A stretch of DNA of 64,000 nucleotides from Kiritimatiellia bacterium (lineage in GTDB: Bacteria; Verrucomicrobiota; Kiritimatiellia; RFP12; UBA1067). The translations under genes were made by a program, and so were the position numbers. The notes below the pieces were generated by a model. The model was not told the DNA's origin. It saw only the letters and a program-made list of their open reading frames with translations, and ran no database searches. Position 1 is the stretch's first letter; each line of letters begins with the position of its first letter. Location: assembly GCA_024405255.1 (NCBI GenBank), contig JAKSOY010000001.1:14325-78324 (forward strand), written 5' to 3'. Of this stretch, positions 35,722 to 43,273 are shown piece after piece.

Positions 35722-37884
35722 TTAATAGATGAACAGCATTTCACGATACTTGGGCAACGGCCAGCGCGCGTCGTCGACAAGATACTCGAGGGCGTCGACT
35801 GTGCGGCGCAGATCGCGCATCTGCTCGATCTGGTCGGTCGGGGTTCCCTTGGCCAGCGACTTGTCGAGGCGTTCGCACTTGACGTGCAGGTCGTCGAGTC
35901 CGGCGCCCAGCTTGAGCGAGAGCGCCTTGAGTCCCGTCACGCCGACTTTCAGGCCGTCCTTCATCGCCAGCGAAATCGCCGTCGCGAGTTTTGAAAATTC
36001 ATCGGCGACGACGGGACGAATCATCGAGCGTGCGATCTCAAGCGCGACCGAGCCTTCAATCCGGATGCGGCGCTGGTAGTCTTCACGTGCAATCTCGTAG
36101 CGGCTTTCAAGCTCGCCCTTCGTCAAGACGCCATACTTCTCGAAGAGCGCCTGATTCGCCGGATCGCGCAACGGTTCAATCGCAGCCAGCGTGTCGGCCA
36201 GATTCGGCAACCCGCGCCGCGCGGCTTCCTCCGCCCAGTCGGACGAATAGCCATCTCCCGAAAAGAGGACGCGCTTGTGCGCACGGATCGTCTCCCGCAG
36301 CAGCTTTTGCAGATTCAAGTTGAAGTTGCTGCGCGTCCCCAGCGACTCGATCTTGTCCGACATCGCATCAAGCGATTCCGCGACGATCGTGTTGAGCACC
36401 ATCTGGTTCATCGCGCAGTTATGCGAAGAACCCGGCGCACGGAACTCGAACTTATTGCCCGTGAACGCAAACGGCGACGTACGGTTGCGGTCCGTCGTAT
36501 CCTTCGGCAACGGCGGCAGGGTGTCCACGCCGACGCGCAGGCTGCCGCCTTTCGCCTTCTGCGCCTTCGTCGCCGTTCCCGTCTCGCCCGTTTCGATCTG
36601 ACGGAAGATCTCGCTCAGTTCATCACCGAGGAAGATCGAAATCACTGCCGGCGGCGCTTCATTCGCACCCAGGCGGTGATCGTTTCCGGCACCCGCCGTC
36701 GTCGTCCGCAGCAGATCCGCATGCAGATCGACCGCACGGATGATCGCCGCGAGCATCGTCAGGAAGATGGCGTTTTCCTTGGGATTGGACCCTGGCTCGA
36801 GCAGATTGCGTCCGCCATACGAGATGGACCAATTGCAGTGCTTGCCGCTGCCGTTGACGCCGTCGAACGGCTTTTCATGCAACAGGCACTCGAGCCCGTT
36901 GCGCTCCGCCGTCTGGCGCAGCACTTCCATCACGAGCATGTTGTGGTCGACGGCGAGATTGAGCTCCTCGAAGACGGACGCCAATTCGAACTGCGCCGGC
37001 GCGACTTCGTTGTGACGTGTCTTCGCCGGAATGCCGAGCTTCCACAGCTGGTCCTCGACTTCCGTCATGAATTTGAGAATGCGCGGACGAATCGCCCCGT
37101 AATAGTGGTCGTCCAGCTGCTGATGCTTGGCGGGGGCCGCGCCATAGAGCGTACGCCCCGTCTGCAGCAGGTCCGGACGCTGCAGCGAGAAGCCACGGTC
37201 GACAAGGAAGTACTCCTGCTCGGCGCCAAGGGTCACGGAAACGCGCGCGGGGGCTTGTCCGAAATTGCCCATCAGACGCAAGACCGCCCGCTTGAGCGCC
37301 TGCATCGAACGCAGCAACGGCGTCTTCGAATCGAGCGCGGCCCCCGTGTAGGAACAGAAGGCCGTGGGAATGCACAGCGTCGCACCATTCGCATGGCGCT
37401 TGATGAACGCGGGGCTGGTCGGATCCCACGCCGTATAGCCACGCGCTTCGAACGTCGAACGCAACCCGCCCGACGGGAAACTCGACGCATCCGCCTCGCC
37501 CCCGACGAGGTTCTTGCCGCTGAACGCCTGCACCGCCTGGGCCGTACCGCGCGTTTCGACAAAGCTGTCGTGCTTTTCCGCCGTGCCGCCCGTGAGAGGT
37601 TGGAACCAATGCGTGAAATGCGTGGTGCCTTTGGATATGGCCCACTCTTTCATCGCATGCGCCACATCGTCGGCGATGGACGGGTCCAGCGGTTCGCCGC
37701 CGTTGACGGTCGCCAGCAGCTTCTGCGCGGTCGCCTTCGGCAAGTACGCGCGAATCTCCTTTTCGCCGAAGACGTCTTCACCGTACGTCTCCATCGACCG
37801 GTCCGGCGGCAACGCCGCATTCGGAACGTCCGGTAGGCGCGCGGCAATCGCATTGATCGCGGTAACCCGTGTGTTGGCGTTCAT
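35722..37884 (-). CDS. glnN: Glutamine synthetase type III
   Basis: 720 residues, the long type III form seen in Bacteroidetes, Verrucomicrobiota and others. Recognisable type III motifs are THFTHWFQPLTG and AEKHDSF at the N-terminus, EQEYFLVDRGF, RHNEVAPAQFELA, and NGSGKHCNWS in the ATP/glutamate site. It joins ammonia to glutamate, the main nitrogen-assimilation step. A GAGGAGG site precedes the ATG. Neighbours prmA upstream (33 bases) and the LarA homologue downstream suggest a shared transcript; no PII or NtrC-type site was seen. Confidence 0.94.
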   Translation of the reverse strand: MNANTRVTAINAIAARLPDVPNAALPPDRSMETYGEDVFGEKEIRAYLPKATAQKLLATVNGGEPLDPSIADDVAHAMKEWAISKGTTHFTHWFQPLTGGTAEKHDSFVETRGTAQAVQAFSGKNLVGGEADASSFPSGGLRSTFEARGYTAWDPTSPAFIKRHANGATLCIPTAFCSYTGAALDSKTPLLRSMQALKRAVLRLMGNFGQAPARVSVTLGAEQEYFLVDRGFSLQRPDLLQTGRTLYGAAPAKHQQLDDHYYGAIRPRILKFMTEVEDQLWKLGIPAKTRHNEVAPAQFELASVFEELNLAVDHNMLVMEVLRQTAERNGLECLLHEKPFDGVNGSGKHCNWSISYGGRNLLEPGSNPKENAIFLTMLAAIIRAVDLHADLLRTTTAGAGNDHRLGANEAPPAVISIFLGDELSEIFRQIETGETGTATKAQKAKGGSLRVGVDTLPPLPKDTTDRNRTSPFAFTGNKFEFRAPGSSHNCAMNQMVLNTIVAESLDAMSDKIESLGTRSNFNLNLQKLLRETIRAHKRVLFSGDGYSSDWAEEAARRGLPNLADTLAAIEPLRDPANQALFEKYGVLTKGELESRYEIAREDYQRRIRIEGSVALEIARSMIRPVVADEFSKLATAISLAMKDGLKVGVTGLKALSLKLGAGLDDLHVKCERLDKSLAKGTPTDQIEQMRDLRRTVDALEYLVDDARWPLPKYREMLFIY

Positions 37885-37917
37885 CGTTCTTCCTCCTCGT
37901 AAAATCCACCGGCGTCT

Positions 37918-38820
37918 TCAGCGCCGGCGGAAAAGTCCCGTGCGCCATTCGCCGATCAGGCGATTCGCCTCTTCCTCATAGCCGCGCGCCCCGTAGGCCG
38001 CCTTGACATCAGGATAGAGTTCGTCGAGAATGCCCGAGAGGATCAGCTTGCCTCCCGGCACGGCAAGCGGCGCAATCTGGTCCGCAAAACGAATGAGGAT
38101 CGGTCCCAGCACATTCGCCGCGACGACATCGAACGAGCGGTCGCCCGTCTTCTTGACGCCCGGCAGCGTCGTCGTGTTGCTCAGGTCGCCCCGGACGAAA
38201 TGCAGGACCTCGCCCAATCCGTTTTTCTGCGCGTTCTCATTTGCGTTGTCGACCGCGTCGGGATCGATGTCGAATCCCGCGACGTCGCGGAAGCCTTCCA
38301 GCTTCGCCGCAATCGCCAGAATGCCCGAGCCGCAGCCGACATCGAGGAACGAGCGATCGGCATTTTCCACGGCGAGCTGGTCGACATACTCGAGGCAGGC
38401 CCGCGTCGTCGCATGCTGGCCCGTGCCGAACGCCATGCCGGGGTCGAGAATGATCGTGCGAATGCCCGGATGCTTCGTCGGCACATCCGACTGGCGGAAC
38501 GCTTCGACTTCCCATTCGGGGACGATGGCCAGACGCGGTGAAATGACATCCGTCTTGAAATGCTTGCGATAGGCGTACTTCCAGTCCTCGTCGGCGATCT
38601 CGCCCTGTTCCAACGCGAGTTCAATGCCGACGATCCGACCGGCGGTCCGCAAAGCCTCCGCAGCCTGTGGCGCATCACTCGCCTCAGGCAGGAAGATCTG
38701 CATCGTGGTCTTCTCATCCTCGACGTCACGGTACGAAGACAAAATAAAATCCCCTCCATCGAAGACCTCGAAGAGGGGATTCACGTACCGTTCGTCAATC
38801 GAACAGCGGACAAAGGTCAT
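37918..38820 (-). CDS. prmA: Ribosomal protein L11 methyltransferase
   Basis: 300 residues. N-terminal alpha/beta domain to about 125, then the SAM-binding fold: DRSFLDVGCGSGILAIAAK, followed by AGFDIDPDAVDNANENA and the motif DVVAANVLGPIL. The block PGMAFGTGQHATTRACLE is typical of PrmA. Methylates L11 on lysines. The start lies 3 bases after the stop of a small basic protein, without its own clear ribosome site, so coupled translation is likely. Confidence 0.92.
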   Translation of the reverse strand: MTFVRCSIDERYVNPLFEVFDGGDFILSSYRDVEDEKTTMQIFLPEASDAPQAAEALRTAGRIVGIELALEQGEIADEDWKYAYRKHFKTDVISPRLAIVPEWEVEAFRQSDVPTKHPGIRTIILDPGMAFGTGQHATTRACLEYVDQLAVENADRSFLDVGCGSGILAIAAKLEGFRDVAGFDIDPDAVDNANENAQKNGLGEVLHFVRGDLSNTTTLPGVKKTGDRSFDVVAANVLGPILIRFADQIAPLAVPGGKLILSGILDELYPDVKAAYGARGYEEEANRLIGEWRTGLFRRR

Positions 38821-38823
38821 TTC

Positions 38824-39042
38824 TTACTTGGCCTCAGCCTTCTTCGCGAGCATCTTCTTGACGACCGCCGGACGCTGCACGAGCACACGCACGTTCTCGT
38901 CGCTCATCAGCTTGACCTCTTCTTCGCTCATGCCGAACTTGACGAGACGACGGCGCTGCGCGTTTGCACGACGAGCCTTGCCGGCCGGCGTCTTGCACGG
39001 ACGGACATGAGACTCTTTACGGAGTGTACGACCTGTACCCAT
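38824..39042 (-). CDS. Small basic protein upstream of prmA
   Basis: The start is the ATG at 39040-39042 (MGTGRTLRKESHVRPCKTPA), 72 residues, after AAGGTTAGGT and a good promoter; a longer reading begins before the ribosome site. About one quarter of residues are Lys or Arg; the middle part is KARRANAQRRRLVKFGMS followed by a helical acidic and then Lys-rich end. Composition suggests RNA or ribosome binding, in keeping with coupling to prmA. I recognise no family. Confidence 0.65.
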   Translation of the reverse strand: MGTGRTLRKESHVRPCKTPAGKARRANAQRRRLVKFGMSEEEVKLMSDENVRVLVQRPAVVKKMLAKKAEAK

Positions 39043-39082
39043 TTGTAGACCTAACCTTTCTTGGAACAAAAATTGAGCTACT

Positions 39083-39111
39083 ATTATACAATTTTAAGTT
39101 GCCGAAATCAA
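39083..39111 (-). promoter_or_regulatory. Promoter of the small basic protein-prmA-glnN run
   Basis: On the minus strand TTGATT at 39106-39111, a 17-base spacer and TATAAT at 39083-39088, about 40 bases before the ATG at 39042. Confidence 0.65.
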
Positions 39112-39153
39112 GGGACGATTCGGGCAAAATCAAAGTCCCTTCTCTCCCCTCAT

Positions 39154-39720
39154 TTACGGCACGACAAACTGCGTGCCGTCCCACCGAAGGCGGATGCAGG
39201 CGCTGTACCCCGTAAAGGCGCCCTTCGGCGGGAAATAGACGAAGACGCTGGCCTCAAAGGCACCCGTTGCGTCCGGCGCCCCGTCCGGACACACCGCCGT
39301 TGCGCACGTGGCCTTCACGAGCACGTCCTTGCCTTTCGCATCGACACCGGTCTTGAACGCACCCGCCGCCGTGACAGCACCCGAGGTCGCGAACTTGAGC
39401 GATATCTCACCCGGCTGATCGCCCCCGACGGACATCACCACGGCCGCAGTCTTTCCGAAGGTCGCCGCCCGCGACTTCCAGGGTTCGACCTTCCAGTTGT
39501 TCTGCGCCGCCATGAAGCGTTCGGACTGCGCGAGACCACCCAACGCATCGGTTGTGACCGTCAGCTCGTTCGTGAACGCCAGCTTGCCGCTCGTGCCGAT
39601 GAGCGATGCCAGGAAGCCATCCGTCGGCGCGTAGTCTATGAAGTTCCCCGCCGCGAGTGACCAAGTAAGCGCGGCCATTCCCGCCGCGAGCGCCATCACG
39701 ATCATCAGGAGTTTCTTCAT
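39154..39720 (-). CDS. Small secreted protein sharing the C10 peptidase C-terminal domain
   Basis: 188 residues with a signal peptide (MKKLLMIVMALAAGMAALTW). From about residue 45 the protein matches the end of the 25857-29357 peptidase: LTVTTDALGG / LTLRADELGG, QNNWKVEPWKS in both, TGVDAKGK / TGVDAKGR, and VYFPPKGAFTG / IYFPAKGTFPG. The shared unit is about 130 residues, beta-rich, and has no name that I know. A cell-surface attachment or sorting role is one possibility. AAAGGAAC precedes the ATG. Confidence 0.75.
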   Translation of the reverse strand: MKKLLMIVMALAAGMAALTWSLAAGNFIDYAPTDGFLASLIGTSGKLAFTNELTVTTDALGGLAQSERFMAAQNNWKVEPWKSRAATFGKTAAVVMSVGGDQPGEISLKFATSGAVTAAGAFKTGVDAKGKDVLVKATCATAVCPDGAPDATGAFEASVFVYFPPKGAFTGYSACIRLRWDGTQFVVP

Positions 39721-39806
39721 CGTTTCGTTCCTTTCAAGAATTTGAAATCACCACCTTGGGCGGGGTTCGGGGGCGCCAGAGCTCCCGTCCGTTGCCCTCT
39801 GCCCCC

Positions 39807-39841
39807 TTGACATTCTGCCCCGAATAATGTACACTATTCGC
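39807..39841 (+). promoter_or_regulatory. Promoter and probable operator of toxin-antitoxin locus 2
   Basis: TTGACA at 39807-39812, 17-base spacer, TACACT at 39830-39835, with TGTACA overlapping the minus-ten. The 15 bases from 39827 are identical to those at 11501-11515 in locus 1, including the position relative to the minus-ten. Confidence 0.7.
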
Positions 39842-39866
39842 AACACAACTACGAGGAGCATCTACT

Positions 39867-40166
39867 ATGAAAACCGTCTGCAATCCGCTTGAAAACATCC
39901 GTCTTTCGGAAGACATCATCCCGTTCACCGAATTCCGGCGCACGCTCTCCAGTTGCTTCGCCCGTACGACGGGCACCCACCGCCCGCTCATCATCACCCA
40001 GAACGGACGCGCCGCGAAAATCCTCCTCGACATCGCCGACTTCGACGGGTTGAAGGAGTCGCTTGCCGTTCTTGATGACATTCGCATCAGCAACGAGCAA
40101 ATCGAACGCGGCGAAACCAAGTCGAACGGCGAAGTCTTCGATCGGCTGATGAAGGATCTCGCATGA
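39867..40166 (+). CDS. Phd/YefM-type antitoxin without an intact partner
   Basis: 99 residues: IIPFTEFRRTLSSCFART, then HRPLIITQNGRAAKILLDIADFDGL, the same arrangement as in the antitoxin at 11535-11858, and a charged helical tail. Would bind its own promoter region. The ATG follows a TACGAGGAG-type site. The toxin that starts by ATGA overlap at 40163 is frameshifted, so this antitoxin may be an orphan that could also act on locus 1. Confidence 0.82.
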   Translation: MKTVCNPLENIRLSEDIIPFTEFRRTLSSCFARTTGTHRPLIITQNGRAAKILLDIADFDGLKESLAVLDDIRISNEQIERGETKSNGEVFDRLMKDLA

Positions 40167-40376
40167 ACATCGTCTGGACGCTCCACGCGGAAGAACAACT
40201 CCGTGCAATCGCATTTGCAATTGCCGAAGACAGATGTCGGGCGGCGCGCCCTTTTTGAAGCAGCCGCGCGCTCAACGGGTTTAAGCGGAAAGGACGTCTC
40301 GGAATTCGCCGACAACCTCTTCGGCATTCTTGACGCAACCGAAACGCGTAAACGGTCGCATTCAATGCACGACTAA
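40163..40376 (+). pseudogene. Frameshifted ParE/RelE-type toxin remnant
   Basis: Translation from the overlapping ATG gives 31 codons (MNIVWTLHAEEQLRAIAFAI, then AEDR) before a TGA at 40256-40258. In another frame the homologous reading continues as RRALFEAAARSTGLSGKDVS and EFADNLFGILDATETR to a TAA at 40374-40376. The first part matches the start of ParE/RelE toxins (L..IA.YIAED). The break lies near 40230-40240. A sequencing error is possible but the second part also lacks the late toxin strands. Confidence 0.65.
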
Positions 40377-40389
40377 TCGGTCTACGTCA

Positions 40390-41685
40390 TTAGAAAATCG
40401 CGCACATCTCGCTTGGAATGTGCCAAGCGGTCGGCCCGAGGAAAACCTCGTAGACGGGGATGCCGTCCGGCGCGCAATTCCGCTTGAACGCCTGCGAGAA
40501 GAATCGCTTGAAGAAGAGGTTCAACCACTTCTCGATTGTCGCCGCATCATAAGTTCCGCGAAAAGCCTTCTTGGCCGCGCGAAGGATTTCCTGCGAATCC
40601 TCATGGTCGGCGATGAAATGCCAAAGGAAGAAGTCGTGCAGTTCATACGGACCGATCTTGTCCTCGGTCTTCTGCTGGATCTCACCGCGTTTCGCAGGCA
40701 GCAGCTCAGGGCTCACCGGTGTCGCAATGATGTCAAGCAAAGCCTCCGCTGCCTTCACCTCGCCACCACTCTTTAACCCTTTAACCTCAACCCCTTCACT
40801 CTTTAACTCTTTAATCTTTAACCCTTTAACCCTCTCTTCGGCCCACCAGTGGCAGACATCTCTGACCGCCGTCTTGGGTACGCCCGCATTCACCGCGAAC
40901 ATGCTCATATGGTCGCCGTTGTAGGTGCTCCAGCCGAGGGCGATCTCGCTCATGTCACCGGTGCCGATCACGATGCCGTTGCATTGGTTGGACATGTCCA
41001 TCAGAATCTGCGTGCGTTCACGGGCCTGCGTATTCTCGAATACGACATCGACGCGCGAAGCGGGCTGGTGGATGTCCTTGAAATGCTGGCGGCAGGCCGG
41101 CGTGATGTCGATCGTCTCGAGTGCAAGGCCGAGTCCTTCGCACAGCAGATCGGCATTCCCGCGCGTCCGCTTCGTCGTGCCGAATCCTGGCATCGTCACC
41201 ACGTGGATGCCCTTCTTCTCATAGCCGAGCGCTTCGAAGGCCGCGACCGAAACGAGCAGCGCAAGCGCACTGTCGAGTCCGCCGGAAAGTCCGAGTACGA
41301 CATCGTGACACCAAGGCATCGACTTCAAGCGGCGGACGAGCCCCGCAACCTGGCAGGCAAAGACCTCCGCCGGGCGTCCGCAAAACGGCAGACGCGGATC
41401 AGGTCCCTTCGCCACCGGCGTACGCGCAAGCGGCGCCCCTTTCAGCAGCTTCGGCGCCTGCGTGACCTTCGCGACCGCTTTCAGGAACTTTTCCTCGGCC
41501 GTATGGACAAGTTTCACGAACGCGGGATGCGTGGCAAGCGATCCGCAATCGCCTCCTTGCAGGGCATCGCACGGAATCACCAGTTCCTTCACGCCCGCCT
41601 TCGCGGCGTCTTTGACACAGTCCAACAGCTGCGTCGCATTGCCCGTAAAATCTCCCGATCTCAAACAGCAATCTTCGATTTTCAT
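40390..41685 (-). CDS. nadE: NAD synthetase with reduced glutaminase domain and an in-frame repeat
   Basis: The start is the ATG at 41683-41685 (MKIEDCCLRSGDFTGNATQL), after AAGGAAAG; the longer in-frame reading runs through the upstream hairpin. 431 residues. The synthetase domain is intact: VVLGLSGGLDSALAL (PP-loop), VVTMPGFGTTKRTRGNADLL, ARERTQILMDMSNQ, VIGTGDMSEIALGW, TYNGDHMSMFAVN, SPELLP. It resembles the synthetase part of the large glutamine-dependent type. The N-terminal nitrilase domain, normally some 250-350 residues, is cut to roughly the first 70 (GDFTGNATQLLDCVKDAAK, VKELVIPCDALQGGD) and lacks the catalytic triad region, so ammonia is probably the nitrogen donor. A lysine-rich insert (ERVKGLKIKELKSEG) interrupts the C-terminal region. 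Confidence 0.88.
   Translation of the reverse strand: MKIEDCCLRSGDFTGNATQLLDCVKDAAKAGVKELVIPCDALQGGDCGSLATHPAFVKLVHTAEEKFLKAVAKVTQAPKLLKGAPLARTPVAKGPDPRLPFCGRPAEVFACQVAGLVRRLKSMPWCHDVVLGLSGGLDSALALLVSVAAFEALGYEKKGIHVVTMPGFGTTKRTRGNADLLCEGLGLALETIDITPACRQHFKDIHQPASRVDVVFENTQARERTQILMDMSNQCNGIVIGTGDMSEIALGWSTYNGDHMSMFAVNAGVPKTAVRDVCHWWAEERVKGLKIKELKSEGVEVKGLKSGGEVKAAEALLDIIATPVSPELLPAKRGEIQQKTEDKIGPYELHDFFLWHFIADHEDSQEILRAAKKAFRGTYDAATIEKWLNLFFKRFFSQAFKRNCAPDGIPVYEVFLGPTAWHIPSEMCAIF
40771..40836. repeat. TTAAAG-type simple repeat within nadE
   Basis: Imperfect repeats of a heptamer-like unit; the minus strand reads GGGTTAAAGGGTTAAAGA-type runs. Translated in frame as about 22 residues between CHWWAEE and AEALLDI, where other NAD synthetases have no insert. 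The same unit forms the stretch at 49442-49478. Confidence 0.7.
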
Positions 41686-41746
41686 TTTTGTCTTTCCTTC
41701 GCAATCATGGTACCAAAATGCGCTGCACAAGACAAGGCCAAAACAA

Positions 41747-41779
41747 TTGTGCATTTTTGCGCAACGCAAAAATGCACAA
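41747..41779 (-). terminator. Hairpin terminator after dsbD
   Basis: A 15-base perfect inverted repeat (TTGTGCATTTTTGCG with 3-base loop), followed on the minus strand by TTGTTTT. It lies 27 bases past the DsbD-type stop and before the nadE start. Confidence 0.7.
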
Positions 41780-41805
41780 CCACGAGGTTTTCTACTTACC
41801 TGTCA

Positions 41806-43179
41806 TTATTTCTCAAAGATGATGAAGGCCGGGAATCCCTTGATGCCCAATCCCTTGAAGTCGGCCAGTTTCGCAAATTCATCCGGCTTCTCCGCCTGCA
41901 GGCGAATCACGGTGAACGTCGCGAGTTCCTTCCGCACGGACGGATCCTTGAATGTCGTCTTCTCCATCGCCAGGCAGTTCTTGCACCAGGTCGCCCACAC
42001 GTCGACGAACACGGGCTTACCCGCCTTCTTCGCTTCGGCAAACGTCTGCGTCCAGGTCGCCGGCGTCGCAGCGAGCTGGCCAGCCTCCGCAGCCACCGTC
42101 GCCCGCTGAGATTTGAAACCATTCGCGGCAAGGAATCCGTACCAAACCGCCATGCCGAGGAAAACGAGACCAAATGCGCGGTTGACCCACTTCATCCACG
42201 CGCCCGGCTTCGGCAGCACCGAGAAGCCCGCCGCCGCAAACGGCCAGGGAAGCCCGAGACCCGCACCCAGCACGAACGGCAGCCCCACCGCCCACATCTT
42301 GCCCGCCGCACACCACTTGGCGGTGAGGAGCAGCGTCGCCAGGAGAATCGGCTCCACGCACGCGCCCGCGAGCGCTGCCGCACCCGCGCCGAGGAAGAAG
42401 CAACCCCAGTAGCCGCGCAGCTGCGGCGCGGCGTTCGGATCCCTCTTCTTGGCAGGGGTCCGCTTGGCCTTGGGACGGAACTTCGACAGGTCGATGAAGA
42501 ACACGCCGAACATCGCGAGCGCAAGGATGGTGAAGATCGTCGCCGTCACAACGTTGAACCACGGATTGGACTGGATCGTGCCGAATGCCATGCCGCCGAA
42601 TGCCGCCGCACATCCAAGCGCGCCATACGCGCAGGTGATGCCGAGGCCGTAGGCAAGTCCGCGCTTCCAGCCTTTGCCCACGAGGATGAGGTTCACCGGC
42701 ACGAGCGGCAGCACGCACGGGGTCAAGTTCGCCGCGAGGCCGCCGACCAGCACGAGCAAGAGGATCATCAACAGCGAATGGTCTTCGAGTTCGACTCCCG
42801 CCGCCTCGTTCTTCAGGAACGCGACCAGCTTCGCGGGGTTCATATACCCCATCGCGACCCGCACACCCGGAACCGCCTTCGCATCGGCAGCCGGCTTCGT
42901 GGGTTCCGCCGTTTTTGCAACTGGCTTCTCGGTGGGCTTCACCTCGGCAGGCGGCGTTTCACCCGGGTCGTCCAGATTGTCAAGACTGAACGTGTTCGCA
43001 GCCGGGTCCTCACCCTTCGCATGCGCCTCCTTCGCCGCCTTGATGTCAGCTTCCGACACGCCGGCCTCACGCGCCGCCTCTTCTGAAAGATAACACACGC
43101 CGCCAACACAAATCTGCTCCGCGCACGCCATGAACGTCGCGAAGAGGACACTACCGATTAAAACGAGACATTTTTTCAT
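41806..43179 (-). CDS. DsbD-type thiol:disulphide interchange protein
   Basis: 457 residues. Signal peptide (MKKCLVLIGSVLFATFMACA), then a short Pro/Glu/Lys-rich periplasmic part of about 115 residues carrying CVGGVC; the large immunoglobulin-like alpha domain of E. coli DsbD is missing. Transmembrane core with the paired cysteines in NLTPCVLPLVP and GACVEPILLA. C-terminal thioredoxin domain with DVWATWCKNCLAME near 400. The protein carries electrons from cytoplasmic thioredoxin to periplasmic partners, and could serve cytochrome or lipoprotein thiols. TATAAT lies 7 bases before the ATG and there is no ribosome site, so the message may be leaderless. Confidence 0.88.
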   Translation of the reverse strand: MKKCLVLIGSVLFATFMACAEQICVGGVCYLSEEAAREAGVSEADIKAAKEAHAKGEDPAANTFSLDNLDDPGETPPAEVKPTEKPVAKTAEPTKPAADAKAVPGVRVAMGYMNPAKLVAFLKNEAAGVELEDHSLLMILLLVLVGGLAANLTPCVLPLVPVNLILVGKGWKRGLAYGLGITCAYGALGCAAAFGGMAFGTIQSNPWFNVVTATIFTILALAMFGVFFIDLSKFRPKAKRTPAKKRDPNAAPQLRGYWGCFFLGAGAAALAGACVEPILLATLLLTAKWCAAGKMWAVGLPFVLGAGLGLPWPFAAAGFSVLPKPGAWMKWVNRAFGLVFLGMAVWYGFLAANGFKSQRATVAAEAGQLAATPATWTQTFAEAKKAGKPVFVDVWATWCKNCLAMEKTTFKDPSVRKELATFTVIRLQAEKPDEFAKLADFKGLGIKGFPAFIIFEK

Positions 43180-43186
43180 GGCCGAA

Positions 43187-43192
43187 ATTATA
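43187..43192 (-). promoter_or_regulatory. Minus-ten of dsbD, leaderless arrangement
   Basis: TATAAT on the minus strand, separated from the ATG at 43179 by only 7 bases, which places transcription start at or next to the ATG. No clear minus-35 is visible in the T-rich stretch before it. Confidence 0.55.
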
Positions 43193-43261
43193 GCAAAAAA
43201 ACGAAACGAAAGGTATCCAAATCAGCATAACGTTTGATTTTTCATCTGAATGGCATTGTGG

Positions 43262-43267
43262 TATAAT
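43262..43267 (+). promoter_or_regulatory. Minus-ten of the PL8 lyase gene, leaderless arrangement
   Basis: TATAAT separated by 6 bases from the ATG at 43274, with no ribosome binding site between. It faces the dsbD promoter across a 94-base intergenic stretch; no strong minus-35 match was found. Confidence 0.55.
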
Positions 43268-43273
43268 AACCCC

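Noticed and set aside
40849..43086. A 745-codon plus-strand reading opposite nadE and dsbD
   Set aside because: Crosses two unrelated genes and a terminator and shows no domain.
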